Source: RGIG4576 sp964536025
GTDB lineage: Bacteria > Bacteroidota > Bacteroidia > Bacteroidales > Muribaculaceae
Assembly: GCA_964536025.1 (NCBI GenBank)
Contig: CAZHXA010000002.1
Coordinates: forward strand, 1 to 64,000
DNA length: 64,000 nt
Direction of reading: 5' to 3'
Each line of letters begins with the position of its first letter. Positions within the stretch are counted from its first letter, which is position 1. This document shows, one piece after another, positions 8,079 to 17,070 of the stretch. The position numbers were made by a program, and so were the translations under genes. Under the pieces are notes generated by a model, which was not told where the DNA came from, did not search any database, and worked only from the letters and a program-made list of their open reading frames with translations.

Positions 8079-9890
8079 ATGGCAAATAAGCTGGTTGAAA
8101 TGATTGATACCCAATGCATGCGTAAGGGTGCAAATGAGGTGTATCGTCAGAAAGATATTGTTACCGGAGAATGGAAAATCACAACGTGGAATGAATTTCG
8201 CGAAGGAATAGAGAAAGTAGCTTATGCTCTTGAAACGTTGGGAGTCGGTGTACAAGAAAATGTAGGAGTATTTTCTCCAAATACCTATCATGTGTTTATG
8301 AGCGATTACGGGTTATTTTATAACCGTGCCGTGCCTGTTCATATTTATGCTACAAGTTCATGTGATGAAGTGCGTTATATCGCCGAAGATGCAAGCATAA
8401 GCGTAATGTTTGTAGGCGACCAAACGCAATATGACATTACGCGTAAGGTGCAAAAAAAATCATCTATAATAAAGCAAATCATTCTTTATAAGGATTCGGT
8501 TAAACTTGATGCAGATGATACAACAACAATACGTTGGGACGATTTTTTGAAACTTGGAACAGCATCAACTGTAGCTTGTCGTCAATCGGTAGATAAGCGT
8601 AAGAGTGATGGAGTGGATAGCGATTTGGCTTATCTTATTTACACAAGTGGAACCACAGGTGTATCAAAAGGAGTGATGATAGCACATTCCAATCTCGATG
8701 AGGTTATGAAACGTCACCTTGAGCGTCTTGAAGGTCAAGTAGAAGAAGACCAAATGTCAATGTGCTTTTTGCCGTTGTCGCATGTATTTGAGTGTGCATG
8801 GTGTAATTTCTGCTTGTTGAAAGGCATACGTATAGCCATCAATGAGAATGCTAAAGAGATTGCATCGGCATTGATTGAGGTAAAACCCGATATAATGTGC
8901 TCTGTTCCTCGTTTTTGGGAAAAGGTTTATACCGGTGTGCAGAATAAAATAGCCTCAATGGGATGGATAGGAAGAGCATTTATGCATCGTGCCATAAAAA
9001 TAGGACGTCTGCGTAATCTTCATTATCGTCGTAAAGCTAAAAAAGCATCATTATATGTGGATATACAATACCGATTCTTTGATAAAGTGGTGTTTAAAGC
9101 CATTAGAAAAGCAATAGGTATGGATAATGGTAAATTTTTCCCTACAGCTGGTGCTCCGTTAAGTGATGGCATAGTGCGTTTCTTGCATTGTTGCGGAATA
9201 AATATCGTGATGGGTTACGGCTTGACCGAAACATGTGCAACTGTGTCTTGTTTTCCTCGTAAGAATTTCAAAATAGGTTCATCGGGAACCACATTACCCG
9301 GAATAGAGGTTAAAATAGGAGATAATAATGAAATACTTGTAAGGGGTAAGAGCGTTATGCAGGGATATTATAATAAACCTGAAGAAACTAAAGCCGCATT
9401 TACCGAAGACGGTTGGTTTCGCACCGGTGATGCAGGTTGCTTGAATGAAGACGGCTCACTTGTGATAACCGACCGCATAAAGGACTTGTTTAAAACGTCA
9501 AACGGTAAATATATTGCTCCACAAGTGCTTGAAAGCGTACTTGGGGAAGACCAATATATAGAACAGGTGGCTGTGATAGGCGATCAACGTAAATATGTAA
9601 CGGCAATCATTATTCCTGCTTATGAAGCATTGAAAGATTATGCTGAAAAGAAGAAAATCATGTATAAGGATATGGAAGATTTGGTGAAAAACAGTGAAAT
9701 CATGAAAATGCTTTCGGAACGTATTGATGAGCTTCAAAAAGATTTTGCTTCATGGCAACAAATCAAAAAATTCACCCTTTTACCTAAAGCTTTCAGTATG
9801 GAAACAGGTGAACTTACCAATACGCTGAAAGTGCGTCGTGCCATTATTAATAAATTATATAAAGAAGAAATAGAGGCAATGTACTCTTGA
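8079..9890 (+). CDS. AMP-dependent long-chain fatty acid--CoA ligase
   Basis: A 603-residue member of the ANL superfamily. The AMP-binding P-loop YTSGTTGVSKG lies near residue 190, GYGLTE near 380, and the C-terminal hinge DRIKDLFKTSNGKYIAPQ is typical of FadD15/ACSL-type ligases, as is the LPLSHVFE motif. It activates fatty acids with ATP and CoA for lipid synthesis or turnover, probably at the cytoplasmic membrane. It has its own well-spaced promoter and is followed after 24 nt by prfB, so read-through into prfB is likely. Chain-length preference cannot be predicted. Confidence 0.9.
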   Translation: MANKLVEMIDTQCMRKGANEVYRQKDIVTGEWKITTWNEFREGIEKVAYALETLGVGVQENVGVFSPNTYHVFMSDYGLFYNRAVPVHIYATSSCDEVRYIAEDASISVMFVGDQTQYDITRKVQKKSSIIKQIILYKDSVKLDADDTTTIRWDDFLKLGTASTVACRQSVDKRKSDGVDSDLAYLIYTSGTTGVSKGVMIAHSNLDEVMKRHLERLEGQVEEDQMSMCFLPLSHVFECAWCNFCLLKGIRIAINENAKEIASALIEVKPDIMCSVPRFWEKVYTGVQNKIASMGWIGRAFMHRAIKIGRLRNLHYRRKAKKASLYVDIQYRFFDKVVFKAIRKAIGMDNGKFFPTAGAPLSDGIVRFLHCCGINIVMGYGLTETCATVSCFPRKNFKIGSSGTTLPGIEVKIGDNNEILVRGKSVMQGYYNKPEETKAAFTEDGWFRTGDAGCLNEDGSLVITDRIKDLFKTSNGKYIAPQVLESVLGEDQYIEQVAVIGDQRKYVTAIIIPAYEALKDYAEKKKIMYKDMEDLVKNSEIMKMLSERIDELQKDFASWQQIKKFTLLPKAFSMETGELTNTLKVRRAIINKLYKEEIEAMYS

Positions 9891-9914
9891 TAAATATTAA
9901 AAATAAAAACACAA

Positions 9915-11031
9915 ATGATTACACAAGAACAATTTAAAGAGACACAAGAACGCCGTGACGCGTTGAGGAGGTATCTTTGACATCGATAGCAAGAAAATAG
10001 AAGTCGAAGAAGAAGAATTAAGAACGCATGTACCCGATTTCTGGAACGACCAGAAAGCCGCTGAGGCACAAATGAAAAAAGTAAAAGGGTTACGTTTCTG
10101 GATAGAAAGCTTTGAAGAGGTAGATAAAATCGTGGGAGAACTTGAACTCGCATTTGATTTTGTCAAGGAAGAGCTTATGACCGAAGAAGAACTCGATGCA
10201 CTTTATGCTCAAGCTATTGAAAAAATTGAAGGGCTTGAATTGCGAAATATGTTGCGTCTTGAAGAGGACAAAATGAGTGTTGTGCTTCGCATCAATTCTG
10301 GTGCCGGTGGAACCGAAAGCCAAGATTGGGCTTCAATGCTTATGCGTATGTATATACGTTGGTGTGAACGTCACAATTATAAAACCACAATTTCGCAATT
10401 GCTTGAGGCCGATGATGCCGGAATCAAATCGGTTACCATGAAGGTGGAAGGTGATTTTGCTTATGGCTATTTGAAGAGCGAAAACGGGGTTCACCGATTG
10501 GTGCGTGTATCTCCTTATAATGCACAAGGAAAACGCATGACATCGTTTGCATCGGTCTTTGTTACTCCTCTTGTCGACGATACCATTGAGGTGAATATCG
10601 AGCAGGCACGTATTTCTTGGGATACATTCCGAAGCGGTGGTGCCGGTGGACAAAATGTGAACAAGGTTGAATCGGGTGTGCGTCTTCGTTATCAATATAA
10701 GGACCCATATACGGGAGAAGAAGAAGAAATTCTTATTGAAAATACCGAAACTCGTGACCAACCCAAAAACCGTGAAAATGCTTTGCGTCATTTACGTTCT
10801 ATCTTATATGATAAAGAAATGCAACATCGTAGAGCCGAGCAACGCAAGGTTGAGGATAGTAAGATGAAAATTGAATGGGGGTCGCAGATACGCAGTTATG
10901 TATTTGACGATCGTCGTGTTAAAGACCATAGAACCAACTACCAAACTTCAGACGTAGGTGGTGTGATGGATGGCGATATCGATGGTTTCATAAAAGCATA
11001 TTTGATGGAGTTTGCCGGTAATGAAAATTGA
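9915..11031 (+). CDS. prfB: Peptide chain release factor 2, with programmed +1 frameshift
   Basis: RF2 terminates translation at UGA and UAA. The gene starts at ATG 9915; 21 codons later an in-frame TGA (9978-9980) is met, and a +1 shift at CTT-T continues into the long downstream frame, giving about 371 residues. The catalytic GGQ loop (GAGGQNVNKVES) is at about residues 244-246. The stop-recognition tripeptide is SPY at about 199-201 rather than the SPF of E. coli; I believe SPY is usual in Bacteroidetes. The HRLVR and DHRTNYQT regions are also conserved. It lies between the acyl-CoA ligase and argB, 9 nt upstream of the latter. Confidence 0.96.
9966..9981 (+). promoter_or_regulatory. prfB autoregulatory frameshift site
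   Basis: AGGAGG (Shine-Dalgarno-like) is followed three bases later by CTT TGA C, the conserved RF2 shift site. When RF2 is scarce the ribosome pauses at TGA and slips +1, so RF2 controls its own synthesis. Confidence 0.95.
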
Positions 11032-11040
11032 TGCTGTGAA

Positions 11041-11811
11041 ATGGAAAAAATAACTGTTGTTAAAGTTGGTGGCAAGATTGTTGAAGATGAAAAATCGCTC
11101 AACAATCTGCTTGCCGATTTTAATAAAATAGAAGGCAAAAAAATATTGGTACATGGAGGCGGACGTTCAGCGACCAAACTTGCCGAACGACTTGGCGTGG
11201 AAACTAAGATGGTTGACGGACGACGCATAACCGATGATGCAATGCTTGAAGTAGTTACTATGGTTTACGGAGGTTTGGTAAATAAGCGTATAGTTGCAGC
11301 ATTGCAAGCTCGTGGCATAAATGCTCTCGGAATGACCGGAGCCGACATGAATATTTTGTTGAGCGACAAACGTCCTGTTAAAGCCGTTGATTACGGTTGG
11401 GTAGGAGATGTAAAACGTGCTGATGGAGGAGCTTTGGCAAAACTAATAAACGAAAACGTGGTGCCTGTTATAGCTCCGTTGACTCACGATGGTAATGGTC
11501 ATATCTTGAATACCAATGCCGATACTATGGCAGGAGAAACAGCAAAAGCACTTGCTCGCTATTTTGATGTAACATTGGTGTTCTGTTTTGAAAAAGAGGG
11601 GGTTTTGAAGGATGAAAATGACGATAGCAGTGTAATTCAATCAATAAATCGCACTCTTTACGCTACGCTGAAAGCCGACGGAATAGTGGCAGGTGGTATG
11701 ATACCAAAACTTGATAATTCATTTGCTACGCTCGATGCCGGAGTTAAAGAAGTGATAATAACTAAGGCTGATAACCTTTGTGACCTATCACGAGGAACCC
11801 ATGTAAAGTGA
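11041..11811 (+). CDS. argB: Acetylglutamate kinase (possibly N-succinylglutamate kinase)
   Basis: A 256-residue amino acid kinase catalysing the second step of arginine synthesis, phosphorylation of the N-acylglutamate gamma-carboxylate. Landmarks are VVKVGGKIVED at the N-terminus, VHGGGRSATKLAERLG (acylglutamate binding), NTNADTMAGETAKAL, and the C-terminal GGMIPKLDNSFATLDAGV. In Bacteroides-type pathways succinylated rather than acetylated intermediates have been proposed, so the natural substrate may be N-succinylglutamate. Only 9 nt follow the prfB stop, so it is probably co-transcribed with prfB, and a strong terminator follows. Confidence 0.92.
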   Translation: MEKITVVKVGGKIVEDEKSLNNLLADFNKIEGKKILVHGGGRSATKLAERLGVETKMVDGRRITDDAMLEVVTMVYGGLVNKRIVAALQARGINALGMTGADMNILLSDKRPVKAVDYGWVGDVKRADGGALAKLINENVVPVIAPLTHDGNGHILNTNADTMAGETAKALARYFDVTLVFCFEKEGVLKDENDDSSVIQSINRTLYATLKADGIVAGGMIPKLDNSFATLDAGVKEVIITKADNLCDLSRGTHVK

Positions 11812-11895
11812 TTTTGTCGGTCGGCAAAGTAAAACTATACTATAAGCTATATTGTTAAACAACCTATCTATATAGGTTGCTAATATTATAAAATA

Positions 11896-11944
11896 AATTG
11901 TGGGCTGTAACGAGTTCTTAATATCTACGTTACAGCCCACAATT
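11896..11944. terminator. Strong bidirectional terminator between argB and asd
   Basis: A perfect 17-bp inverted repeat (AATTGTGGGCTGTAACG and its complement) with a 15-base loop sits between the convergent argB and asd genes. Confidence 0.85.
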
Positions 11945-11965
11945 GTATATATAAATAAAATTGTC

Positions 11966-12973
11966 TTATTTTTTGTGCTTAATCATGTATTGAGCAATTT
12001 GCACAGCATTAAGAGCAGCACCTTTCTTAATTTGGTCTCCTACAAGCCAGAAAGTCAATCCGTTTTCATTGGCAATATCTTTGCGTATGCGTCCTACATA
12101 CACAGGATCTTGATTGGCAACAAAAAGAGGCATTGGATATTCCTTCTCAGCCGGATTATCAACTAAAACCACTCCTTCGGCTTTTTGGAACGCTTCACGA
12201 GCTTCTTCTGGACTTATAGCATGTTCTGTTTCAATCCATAGAGCTTCACTATGGGCACGAAGAACTGGAACTCTTACGCAAGTTGCACTTACGCATATTT
12301 CGGGTTCGTGCATGATTTTGCGAGTTTCATGGAACATCTTCATTTCCTCTTTAGTGTAGTCGTTGTCTTGGAATACATCGATGTGAGGAATCAAGTTGTA
12401 AGCGAGTTGGTAAGCAAATTTATTAACAGTAGGTTCTTTGCCTGCAGCAATTTCGCTGTATTGTTCCACAAGCTCTTCCATAGCTACAGCTCCTGCACCA
12501 CTTGCAGCTTGGTATGTGGCTACATGTACACGCTTTATTTTAGATATGTCGTTAAGAGGCTTTAAAGCCACTACCATTTGAATTGTCGTACAATTAGGAT
12601 TAGCAATAATGTTTCTTGGAGTATTGAATGCATCGTCTCCATTCACTTCGGGAACAACCAATGGCACATCTTCGTCCATGCGAAAAGCACTTGAATTGTC
12701 AATCATAATTGTTCCATATTTAGTGATTGTTTCGGCAAACTCTTTAGAAGTGCCGGCACCAGCCGAAGTGAAAGCAATATCCACCCCCTTAAAATCATCG
12801 TTGTGTTGTAGTTCTTTTACTGTAATATCTTTACCTCTGAATGAGAAGGTTTTTCCTGCACTTCTTTTAGAACCGAATAATAACAGTTCTGAAACCGGAA
12901 AATTTTGTTCGTCAAGAACACGTAGGAATTCTTGTCCTACGGCGCCACTTGCGCCAACGATAGCTACTTTCAT
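11966..12973 (-). CDS. asd: Aspartate-semialdehyde dehydrogenase
   Basis: A 335-residue NADPH-dependent oxidoreductase converting aspartyl phosphate to aspartate semialdehyde, the branch point to lysine, diaminopimelate, methionine and threonine. The N-terminal GASGAVGQEFL is the NADP loop; NPNCTT contains the catalytic Cys at residue 128; RAHSEALWIE holds the active-site His region; QIKKGAALNAVQIAQ is the conserved C-terminal helix. Length is full. It is transcribed singly toward argB, with its own promoter about 50 nt upstream. Confidence 0.95.
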   Translation of the reverse strand: MKVAIVGASGAVGQEFLRVLDEQNFPVSELLLFGSKRSAGKTFSFRGKDITVKELQHNDDFKGVDIAFTSAGAGTSKEFAETITKYGTIMIDNSSAFRMDEDVPLVVPEVNGDDAFNTPRNIIANPNCTTIQMVVALKPLNDISKIKRVHVATYQAASGAGAVAMEELVEQYSEIAAGKEPTVNKFAYQLAYNLIPHIDVFQDNDYTKEEMKMFHETRKIMHEPEICVSATCVRVPVLRAHSEALWIETEHAISPEEAREAFQKAEGVVLVDNPAEKEYPMPLFVANQDPVYVGRIRKDIANENGLTFWLVGDQIKKGAALNAVQIAQYMIKHKK

Positions 12974-13023
12974 ATTATAATGTTTAATTTGAAAAAATTA
13001 CACTTTTAAATCAAATTTGCTTG

Positions 13024-13031
13024 CAAATATA
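13024..13031 (-). promoter_or_regulatory. -7 box of asd
   Basis: TATATTTG on the minus strand, followed by C, 50 nt upstream of the asd ATG. I see no clear -33 TTG at the standard spacing. Confidence 0.5.
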
Positions 13032-13132
13032 ATATTTTTCAGCCTAAGTGTAGCTCTTGTATGCAATCTTTCGTAATTCTTTTGTGTGTAAATATCAAGC
13101 GTTATAAAATAAATCAAACATTTGAGTGGAAA

Positions 13133-13168
13133 ATATTTGCAAATATGAAACATTTGTTTGTATATTTG
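13133..13168 (+). promoter_or_regulatory. ompA-family promoter with palindrome over the -33 region
   Basis: TTG (13137-13139) and TATATTTG (13161-13168) are 21 nt apart. The TTG lies inside a perfect 14-bp palindrome ATATTTGCAAATAT (13133-13146), a possible operator. Confidence 0.6.
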
Positions 13169-13212
13169 TGCCGTGAAATGTAGGAAAAATTAAAACTTTA
13201 AAGATATAAACT

Positions 13213-14334
13213 ATGCGAATTCAAAGAAGATTATTAACTGCAGTGTTAGTATTTCTTGCATTTACAACATTTGCACAATCGAGCGTAGATACGTTACGAA
13301 TAAAAGAACCTGGTCGTGTGGAATTTATGCCACATTGGTATATGCAATTGCAAGGAGGTGCGGCTTATACACTTGGCGAAGCATCATTTGGTGATTTGTT
13401 GTCGCCGGCGGTTGCTGTTTCAGTAGGATATAAGTTTAGTCCGTTGTGGAATTTGCGATTAAATTTAAGCGGTTGGCAGGCAAAAGGTTCAACTGCATAT
13501 CCTAAAAATATATATAAGTATAATTTCATTCAGGGAGCGTTTGATTTCGGTGTGGATTTAGGAAATCTTTTTTGCGGATATAATCACAAACGTTTTTTCA
13601 ATCCTTATATGTTTGCCGGTGTAGGAATAAATTATGCCTTTGGAAATGATGAGGCTGTAACATTGAGAAATCAAGGTTTCGTATTTGAAAAAATGTGGGA
13701 TGACAATAAGGTGTCTATAATGGGAAGAGGAGGACTTGGTGCCGATTTCAAATTGAGCAATAGAGTGGATATAAACCTTGAAGTAGCAGCCAATATGTTG
13801 AATGATTCGTTCAATTCCAAAAAAGGAAGTACATTTGATTGGCTCTTCAGTGGGTTGATTGGTGTTAGCATAAAATTGGGAAAATCTCATAAAGTAATAC
13901 CACCGGTTTATTATAAGCCTGAGCCTGTAGTTGTACCGGAACCTCAACCTGAACCGGTTAAAGAACCCGAGCCGGTTGTGCAACCTGTTGTTACCGAAAA
14001 AGTGGAAAAAGCAGAGCCGTTGAAAGAATTTATTTTCTTTTTGATAAATTCATCTAAAGTACGCAAAAGTGAAATGCCTAAGGTTGATAAACTTGTTGGA
14101 TATATGGAGCAAAATCCCGATTCTCGTGTGGAAATATGTGGATATGCTGACAAGAAAACCGGTAATTCATCGGTGAATCGTAGAATTTCGTTGAAGCGAG
14201 CCGAGTCGGTGGCATCTTTGCTCAAAGAGCGTGGTATTGCTGAAAATAGAATAAAAGTAAGTTATAAAGGCGATGCGGAACAGCCGTTTAGTAAAAATTC
14301 CGAAAATAGAGTATCTATATGTGTGGCAGATTAG
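13213..14334 (+). CDS. OmpA family outer membrane protein
   Basis: A 373-residue exported protein. The signal peptide is LLTAVLVFLAFTTFAQS with cleavage after Ala. Residues ~30-220 form an eight-stranded OmpA-like barrel (YMQLQGGAAYTLGE; FAGVGINYAFG; final VSIKLG). A proline-rich linker of PEP/EPV repeats (~230-265) leads to the peptidoglycan-binding OmpA domain, with EICGYADKKTG and the NRRISLKRAESVASLL helix. It should tether the outer membrane to peptidoglycan. The usual D/R pair is represented by the D of YADKKTG and the R of NRVSIC. It is a single-gene unit with its own promoter and terminator. Confidence 0.9.
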   Translation: MRIQRRLLTAVLVFLAFTTFAQSSVDTLRIKEPGRVEFMPHWYMQLQGGAAYTLGEASFGDLLSPAVAVSVGYKFSPLWNLRLNLSGWQAKGSTAYPKNIYKYNFIQGAFDFGVDLGNLFCGYNHKRFFNPYMFAGVGINYAFGNDEAVTLRNQGFVFEKMWDDNKVSIMGRGGLGADFKLSNRVDINLEVAANMLNDSFNSKKGSTFDWLFSGLIGVSIKLGKSHKVIPPVYYKPEPVVVPEPQPEPVKEPEPVVQPVVTEKVEKAEPLKEFIFFLINSSKVRKSEMPKVDKLVGYMEQNPDSRVEICGYADKKTGNSSVNRRISLKRAESVASLLKERGIAENRIKVSYKGDAEQPFSKNSENRVSICVAD

Positions 14335-14397
14335 TAATAATTAGTTAGCAATAATAGTAATAATGTAGGTTTTTTCGTAGACTAACGGAAAACACGT

Positions 14398-14435
14398 GTT
14401 ATACCTTATGCGTGAGCATAGGGTATAACTTTTTT
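14398..14435 (+). terminator. Terminator of the OmpA gene
   Basis: GTTATACCTTATGC / GCATAGGGTATAAC stem (14 bp, one G-T) with a four-base loop, followed by six T residues. Confidence 0.85.
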
Positions 14436-14477
14436 ATGTTGATGTAGAATAGCAGTAATAAAATCAAAAAGATTTTG

Positions 14478-14485
14478 TACATTTG
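14478..14485 (+). promoter_or_regulatory. -7 box of the antiporter gene
   Basis: TACATTTG, 34 nt upstream of the chosen ATG at 14520. It shows that the in-frame codons upstream of 14520 are promoter sequence, not coding. Confidence 0.6.
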
Positions 14486-14519
14486 TGAAACGTATAACCT
14501 TAATACACGAAATAGATTA

Positions 14520-16694
14520 ATGGAGGCTGTAAATCAAGCATTGATAACAAATCCGGTTTTAATATTTTTCACTGTACTTGTGATATTGGTTTTGGCTCCT
14601 TTGGTTTTTAAGAAAATCAAAGTACCTCACATTGTCGGTGTTATTCTGGCAGGTGTTGTAGTGGGTCCTTACGGCTTTCATTTATTGGATAGAGATAGTA
14701 GTTTTGAAATCTTCGGGCAGGTAGGATTGCTGTATTTGATGTTTCTTGCCGGTCTTGAAATAGATATGTACCATTTACGTAAGAATATCAATAAAGGATT
14801 GATATTCGGTCTATATACATTGTTTGTCCCGTTAATATTGGGAATGTTATTGTCGGTGTGTCTTCTTGAAGTGAATTGGACTACGGCAGTGTTGCTTGCA
14901 TGCATGTATGCGTCGCACACATTGATAGCCTATCCTGTTGTGTCTCGTTTTGGAGTAACAAAGAGTCCGGTTGTACTTATTTCCATCGTAGGAACCATTA
15001 TAGCTATCTTAGGAGCATTGTTAGTGCTTGCCGTTACTGTTGATGCACAACGTGCCGGAGAGTTGTCAATGAAAGGCGTTGCTGTGTTGGTATTCTATCT
15101 GTTGTTATATTGTACTTTTGTCTTGATTGTCTATCCGCGTGTTACGCGATGGTTCTTTAAGACATTCAGTGACCATGTAACGCAATATGTGTTTATTCTT
15201 GCCATGGTGTTTTTCTCTTCATGGCTGGCTCAGGTTATAGGTCTTGAACCTGTTTTGGGTGCGTTTCTTGCCGGATTGGTGCTAAATCGTTATGTACCGG
15301 CATCGTCACCGTTGATGAGTCGCATCGAATTTGTGGGTAATGCAATTTTTATCCCATATTTCCTGATAGGGGTAGGCATGATGATAAATGTGCGAGCAAT
15401 ATCCAATTGGGAAACCCTTTGGGTATCGTTAAACATGATAGTGGTAGCCATATTAGTGAAATGGCTTGCTGCTTGGGCTGCTCAAAAAACGTATAAAATG
15501 AATTCTGTAGAGCGAAATATGATGTTCGGACTTTCCACAGCCCACACGGCAGTAGCTCTTGCAGTGGTGATGATAGGTTACGAATTGATTTTGCCCGATG
15601 GAACACGTTTGTTGAATGAAGCCATAATGAATGGTGTGGTGCTTATGATACTTGTAACATGTGCATTGTCACCCATAATTACATCGCGTGCATCATCGAA
15701 ATTGAAATTGCAAATGTTATCGCATGGAGAAATTGATGAAACCGATAATAAACGCAGTTTGCGTACGCTTGTACCTGTAAGTAATCCTATAACGGCATCG
15801 CAATTGGTAAATGTGGCATTAATGATAAAGCGTCGTCCCACCAATGATTCGTTGATAGCTTTACATGTGCGTAACGATAATTCATCGGGTTCAAAATCTA
15901 TAGGACTCACTGCGTTGAAACTTGCAACCGAGCCTACAAAGGCTGTAAATCTTGATATACAAACCATTGAGCGTTATGACTTGAATACCGTTACAGGTAT
16001 TGTGAACACAGTAAAAGAGCGTGATATAACCGATGTGGTGCTAGGTATTCATGCACGTGGAACGGTTATGGATTCGTTCTTTGGTTCCAAAATAGATGCC
16101 TTGTTGTCGAAGTTGAATAAAATGGTGATAATAACCCGGTGTTACATTCCGGTAAATATGGTTACTCGTATGATAGTCGCAGTACCCGATAAAGCCGAAT
16201 ATGAATCGGGGTTTGAATTGTGGGTGATACGTCTTTCCAACATGGCTAAGCGAGTGGGGTGCAGATTGATGTTTTACGCATCATCGGCTACTATTCCATA
16301 TATAAAAGGTGTGATACACAAAAATCAGTTTGAGATAAGAACGGAATATAACATAATGAATGATTGGAGTGAGTTTGTTATGCTTACCAAGACTGTTAAT
16401 GAAGACGACTTGCTCGTTGTGATAAGTGCAAGACGCACTTCTATGTCGTTTAGCTCCGATTTGGAAGATACACCTAATTTATTATCGAAATATTTCAATC
16501 ATAACAATTTGCTCGTCATTTTCCCCGAGCAATTTGGAACAGCTCCTAATTTAGCATCATTCAGTGACCCTGTTGCCAATGAGTTGGATGCACCGTCGTC
16601 TGAAATTGTTTTGGGCATCAAAGCGTGGTTCAGAGTGATGAATTCCAAGAGGCGAAAATTAATAGGAAGAATTAAAGAAATTAACAAAAATTAA
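14520..16694 (+). CDS. Cation:proton antiporter (CPA2 family) with C-terminal USP-like domain
   Basis: A 724-residue membrane protein. Residues ~1-400 are a Na_H_Exchanger domain with about 12 helices; the VPHIVGVILAGVVVGPYGFHLL and FLAGLEIDM motifs are typical of KefB/NapA-type antiporters. The C-terminal ~300 residues are soluble, begin after TSRASSKL, and resemble paired universal-stress-protein folds, an architecture common in Bacteroidetes. It probably exchanges Na+ or K+ for protons in pH and salt homeostasis. The start was set by the promoter box at 14478. Ion specificity is unknown. Confidence 0.88.
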   Translation: MEAVNQALITNPVLIFFTVLVILVLAPLVFKKIKVPHIVGVILAGVVVGPYGFHLLDRDSSFEIFGQVGLLYLMFLAGLEIDMYHLRKNINKGLIFGLYTLFVPLILGMLLSVCLLEVNWTTAVLLACMYASHTLIAYPVVSRFGVTKSPVVLISIVGTIIAILGALLVLAVTVDAQRAGELSMKGVAVLVFYLLLYCTFVLIVYPRVTRWFFKTFSDHVTQYVFILAMVFFSSWLAQVIGLEPVLGAFLAGLVLNRYVPASSPLMSRIEFVGNAIFIPYFLIGVGMMINVRAISNWETLWVSLNMIVVAILVKWLAAWAAQKTYKMNSVERNMMFGLSTAHTAVALAVVMIGYELILPDGTRLLNEAIMNGVVLMILVTCALSPIITSRASSKLKLQMLSHGEIDETDNKRSLRTLVPVSNPITASQLVNVALMIKRRPTNDSLIALHVRNDNSSGSKSIGLTALKLATEPTKAVNLDIQTIERYDLNTVTGIVNTVKERDITDVVLGIHARGTVMDSFFGSKIDALLSKLNKMVIITRCYIPVNMVTRMIVAVPDKAEYESGFELWVIRLSNMAKRVGCRLMFYASSATIPYIKGVIHKNQFEIRTEYNIMNDWSEFVMLTKTVNEDDLLVVISARRTSMSFSSDLEDTPNLLSKYFNHNNLLVIFPEQFGTAPNLASFSDPVANELDAPSSEIVLGIKAWFRVMNSKRRKLIGRIKEINKN

Positions 16695-16697
16695 CTC

Positions 16698-16722
16698 GGG
16701 GGGGGGTAAAACCCCCCGCTTT
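16698..16722 (+). terminator. Terminator of the antiporter gene
   Basis: A run of nine G (16698-16706), TAAAA, then six C and GCTTT, immediately after the stop codon. The stem is pure G-C. Confidence 0.6.
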
Positions 16723-16727
16723 ATGCG

Positions 16728-16735
16728 TATCTTTG
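16728..16735 (+). promoter_or_regulatory. -7 box of a candidate small RNA
   Basis: TATCTTTG followed by C, a perfect TAnnTTTG match just after the antiporter terminator. No TTG is seen at the usual -33 spacing because that position is the G/C terminator run. Confidence 0.55.
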
Positions 16736-16739
16736 CAAA

Positions 16740-16868
16740 AATCATTAACAATGATTTTTGTGCGGCAACTATAGCGGTCGCATTTAAGGTGCCGAGGAAA
16801 TATAGTTGTATTATATTATGTGGTATATAAATTTAGAAAAAGAAACGATGTGTAATCGTTTCTTTTTT
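16740..16868 (+). ncRNA. Candidate ~129-nt structured small RNA
   Basis: The region is bounded by a perfect -7 box (16728-16735) and a strong intrinsic terminator (16837-16868: 13-bp stem, five-base loop, T-run). Inside is a 5' inverted repeat CAAAAATCATT-AAC-AATGATTTTTG (16736-16760), part of which may precede the transcript start. Two interleaved pairings follow: CGGC (16763-16766) with GCCG (16791-16794), and ACTATA (16768-16773) with TATAGT (16801-16806). Their order a-b-a'-b' is that of an H-type pseudoknot with a one-base first loop and an A-rich AGGAAA third loop. No ORF is present. I do not recognise the family; it does not match SRP RNA, RNase P or tmRNA landmarks. It could instead be an attenuated leader upstream of gpmI. 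Confidence 0.5.
16837..16868 (+). terminator. Intrinsic terminator of the candidate small RNA
   Basis: AAAAAGAAACGAT / ATCGTTTCTTTTT perfect 13-bp stem, loop GTGTA, ending in six T. Confidence 0.85.
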
Positions 16869-16975
16869 GTTAAAAGCATTGTCTATGGCGTAAATAGTAA
16901 ACCGTAACATGGTGGAAAATGTTTTTTTTGTAGAATTTTTAGCATTTGAATGATATTAGTTGGGTGAAAATACTG

Positions 16976-17021
16976 TATCTTTGCATAACATCTTTACCTT
17001 GGGCATGAAAAGAGTAAAGAT
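16976..17021 (+). promoter_or_regulatory. gpmI promoter and leader hairpin
   Basis: TATCTTTG at 16976-16983 is a perfect -7 box. The ~80-nt leader contains the stem ATCTTTAC (16990-16997) / GTAAAGAT (17014-17021). No T-run follows, so it is not a terminator. Confidence 0.6.
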
Positions 17022-17070
17022 TAACCATAACGAATAATATTAAAAACGAAATAAAACATATAGAAAGATT

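Noticed and set aside
14475..14519. Upstream in-frame extension of the antiporter gene
   Set aside because: It begins inside the TACATTTG promoter box and lacks family conservation; ATG 14520 is used.
16690..16722. G-run/C-run as a possible quadruplex or contingency tract
   Set aside because: Its place right after a stop codon and the complementary C-run make a terminator the simpler reading.
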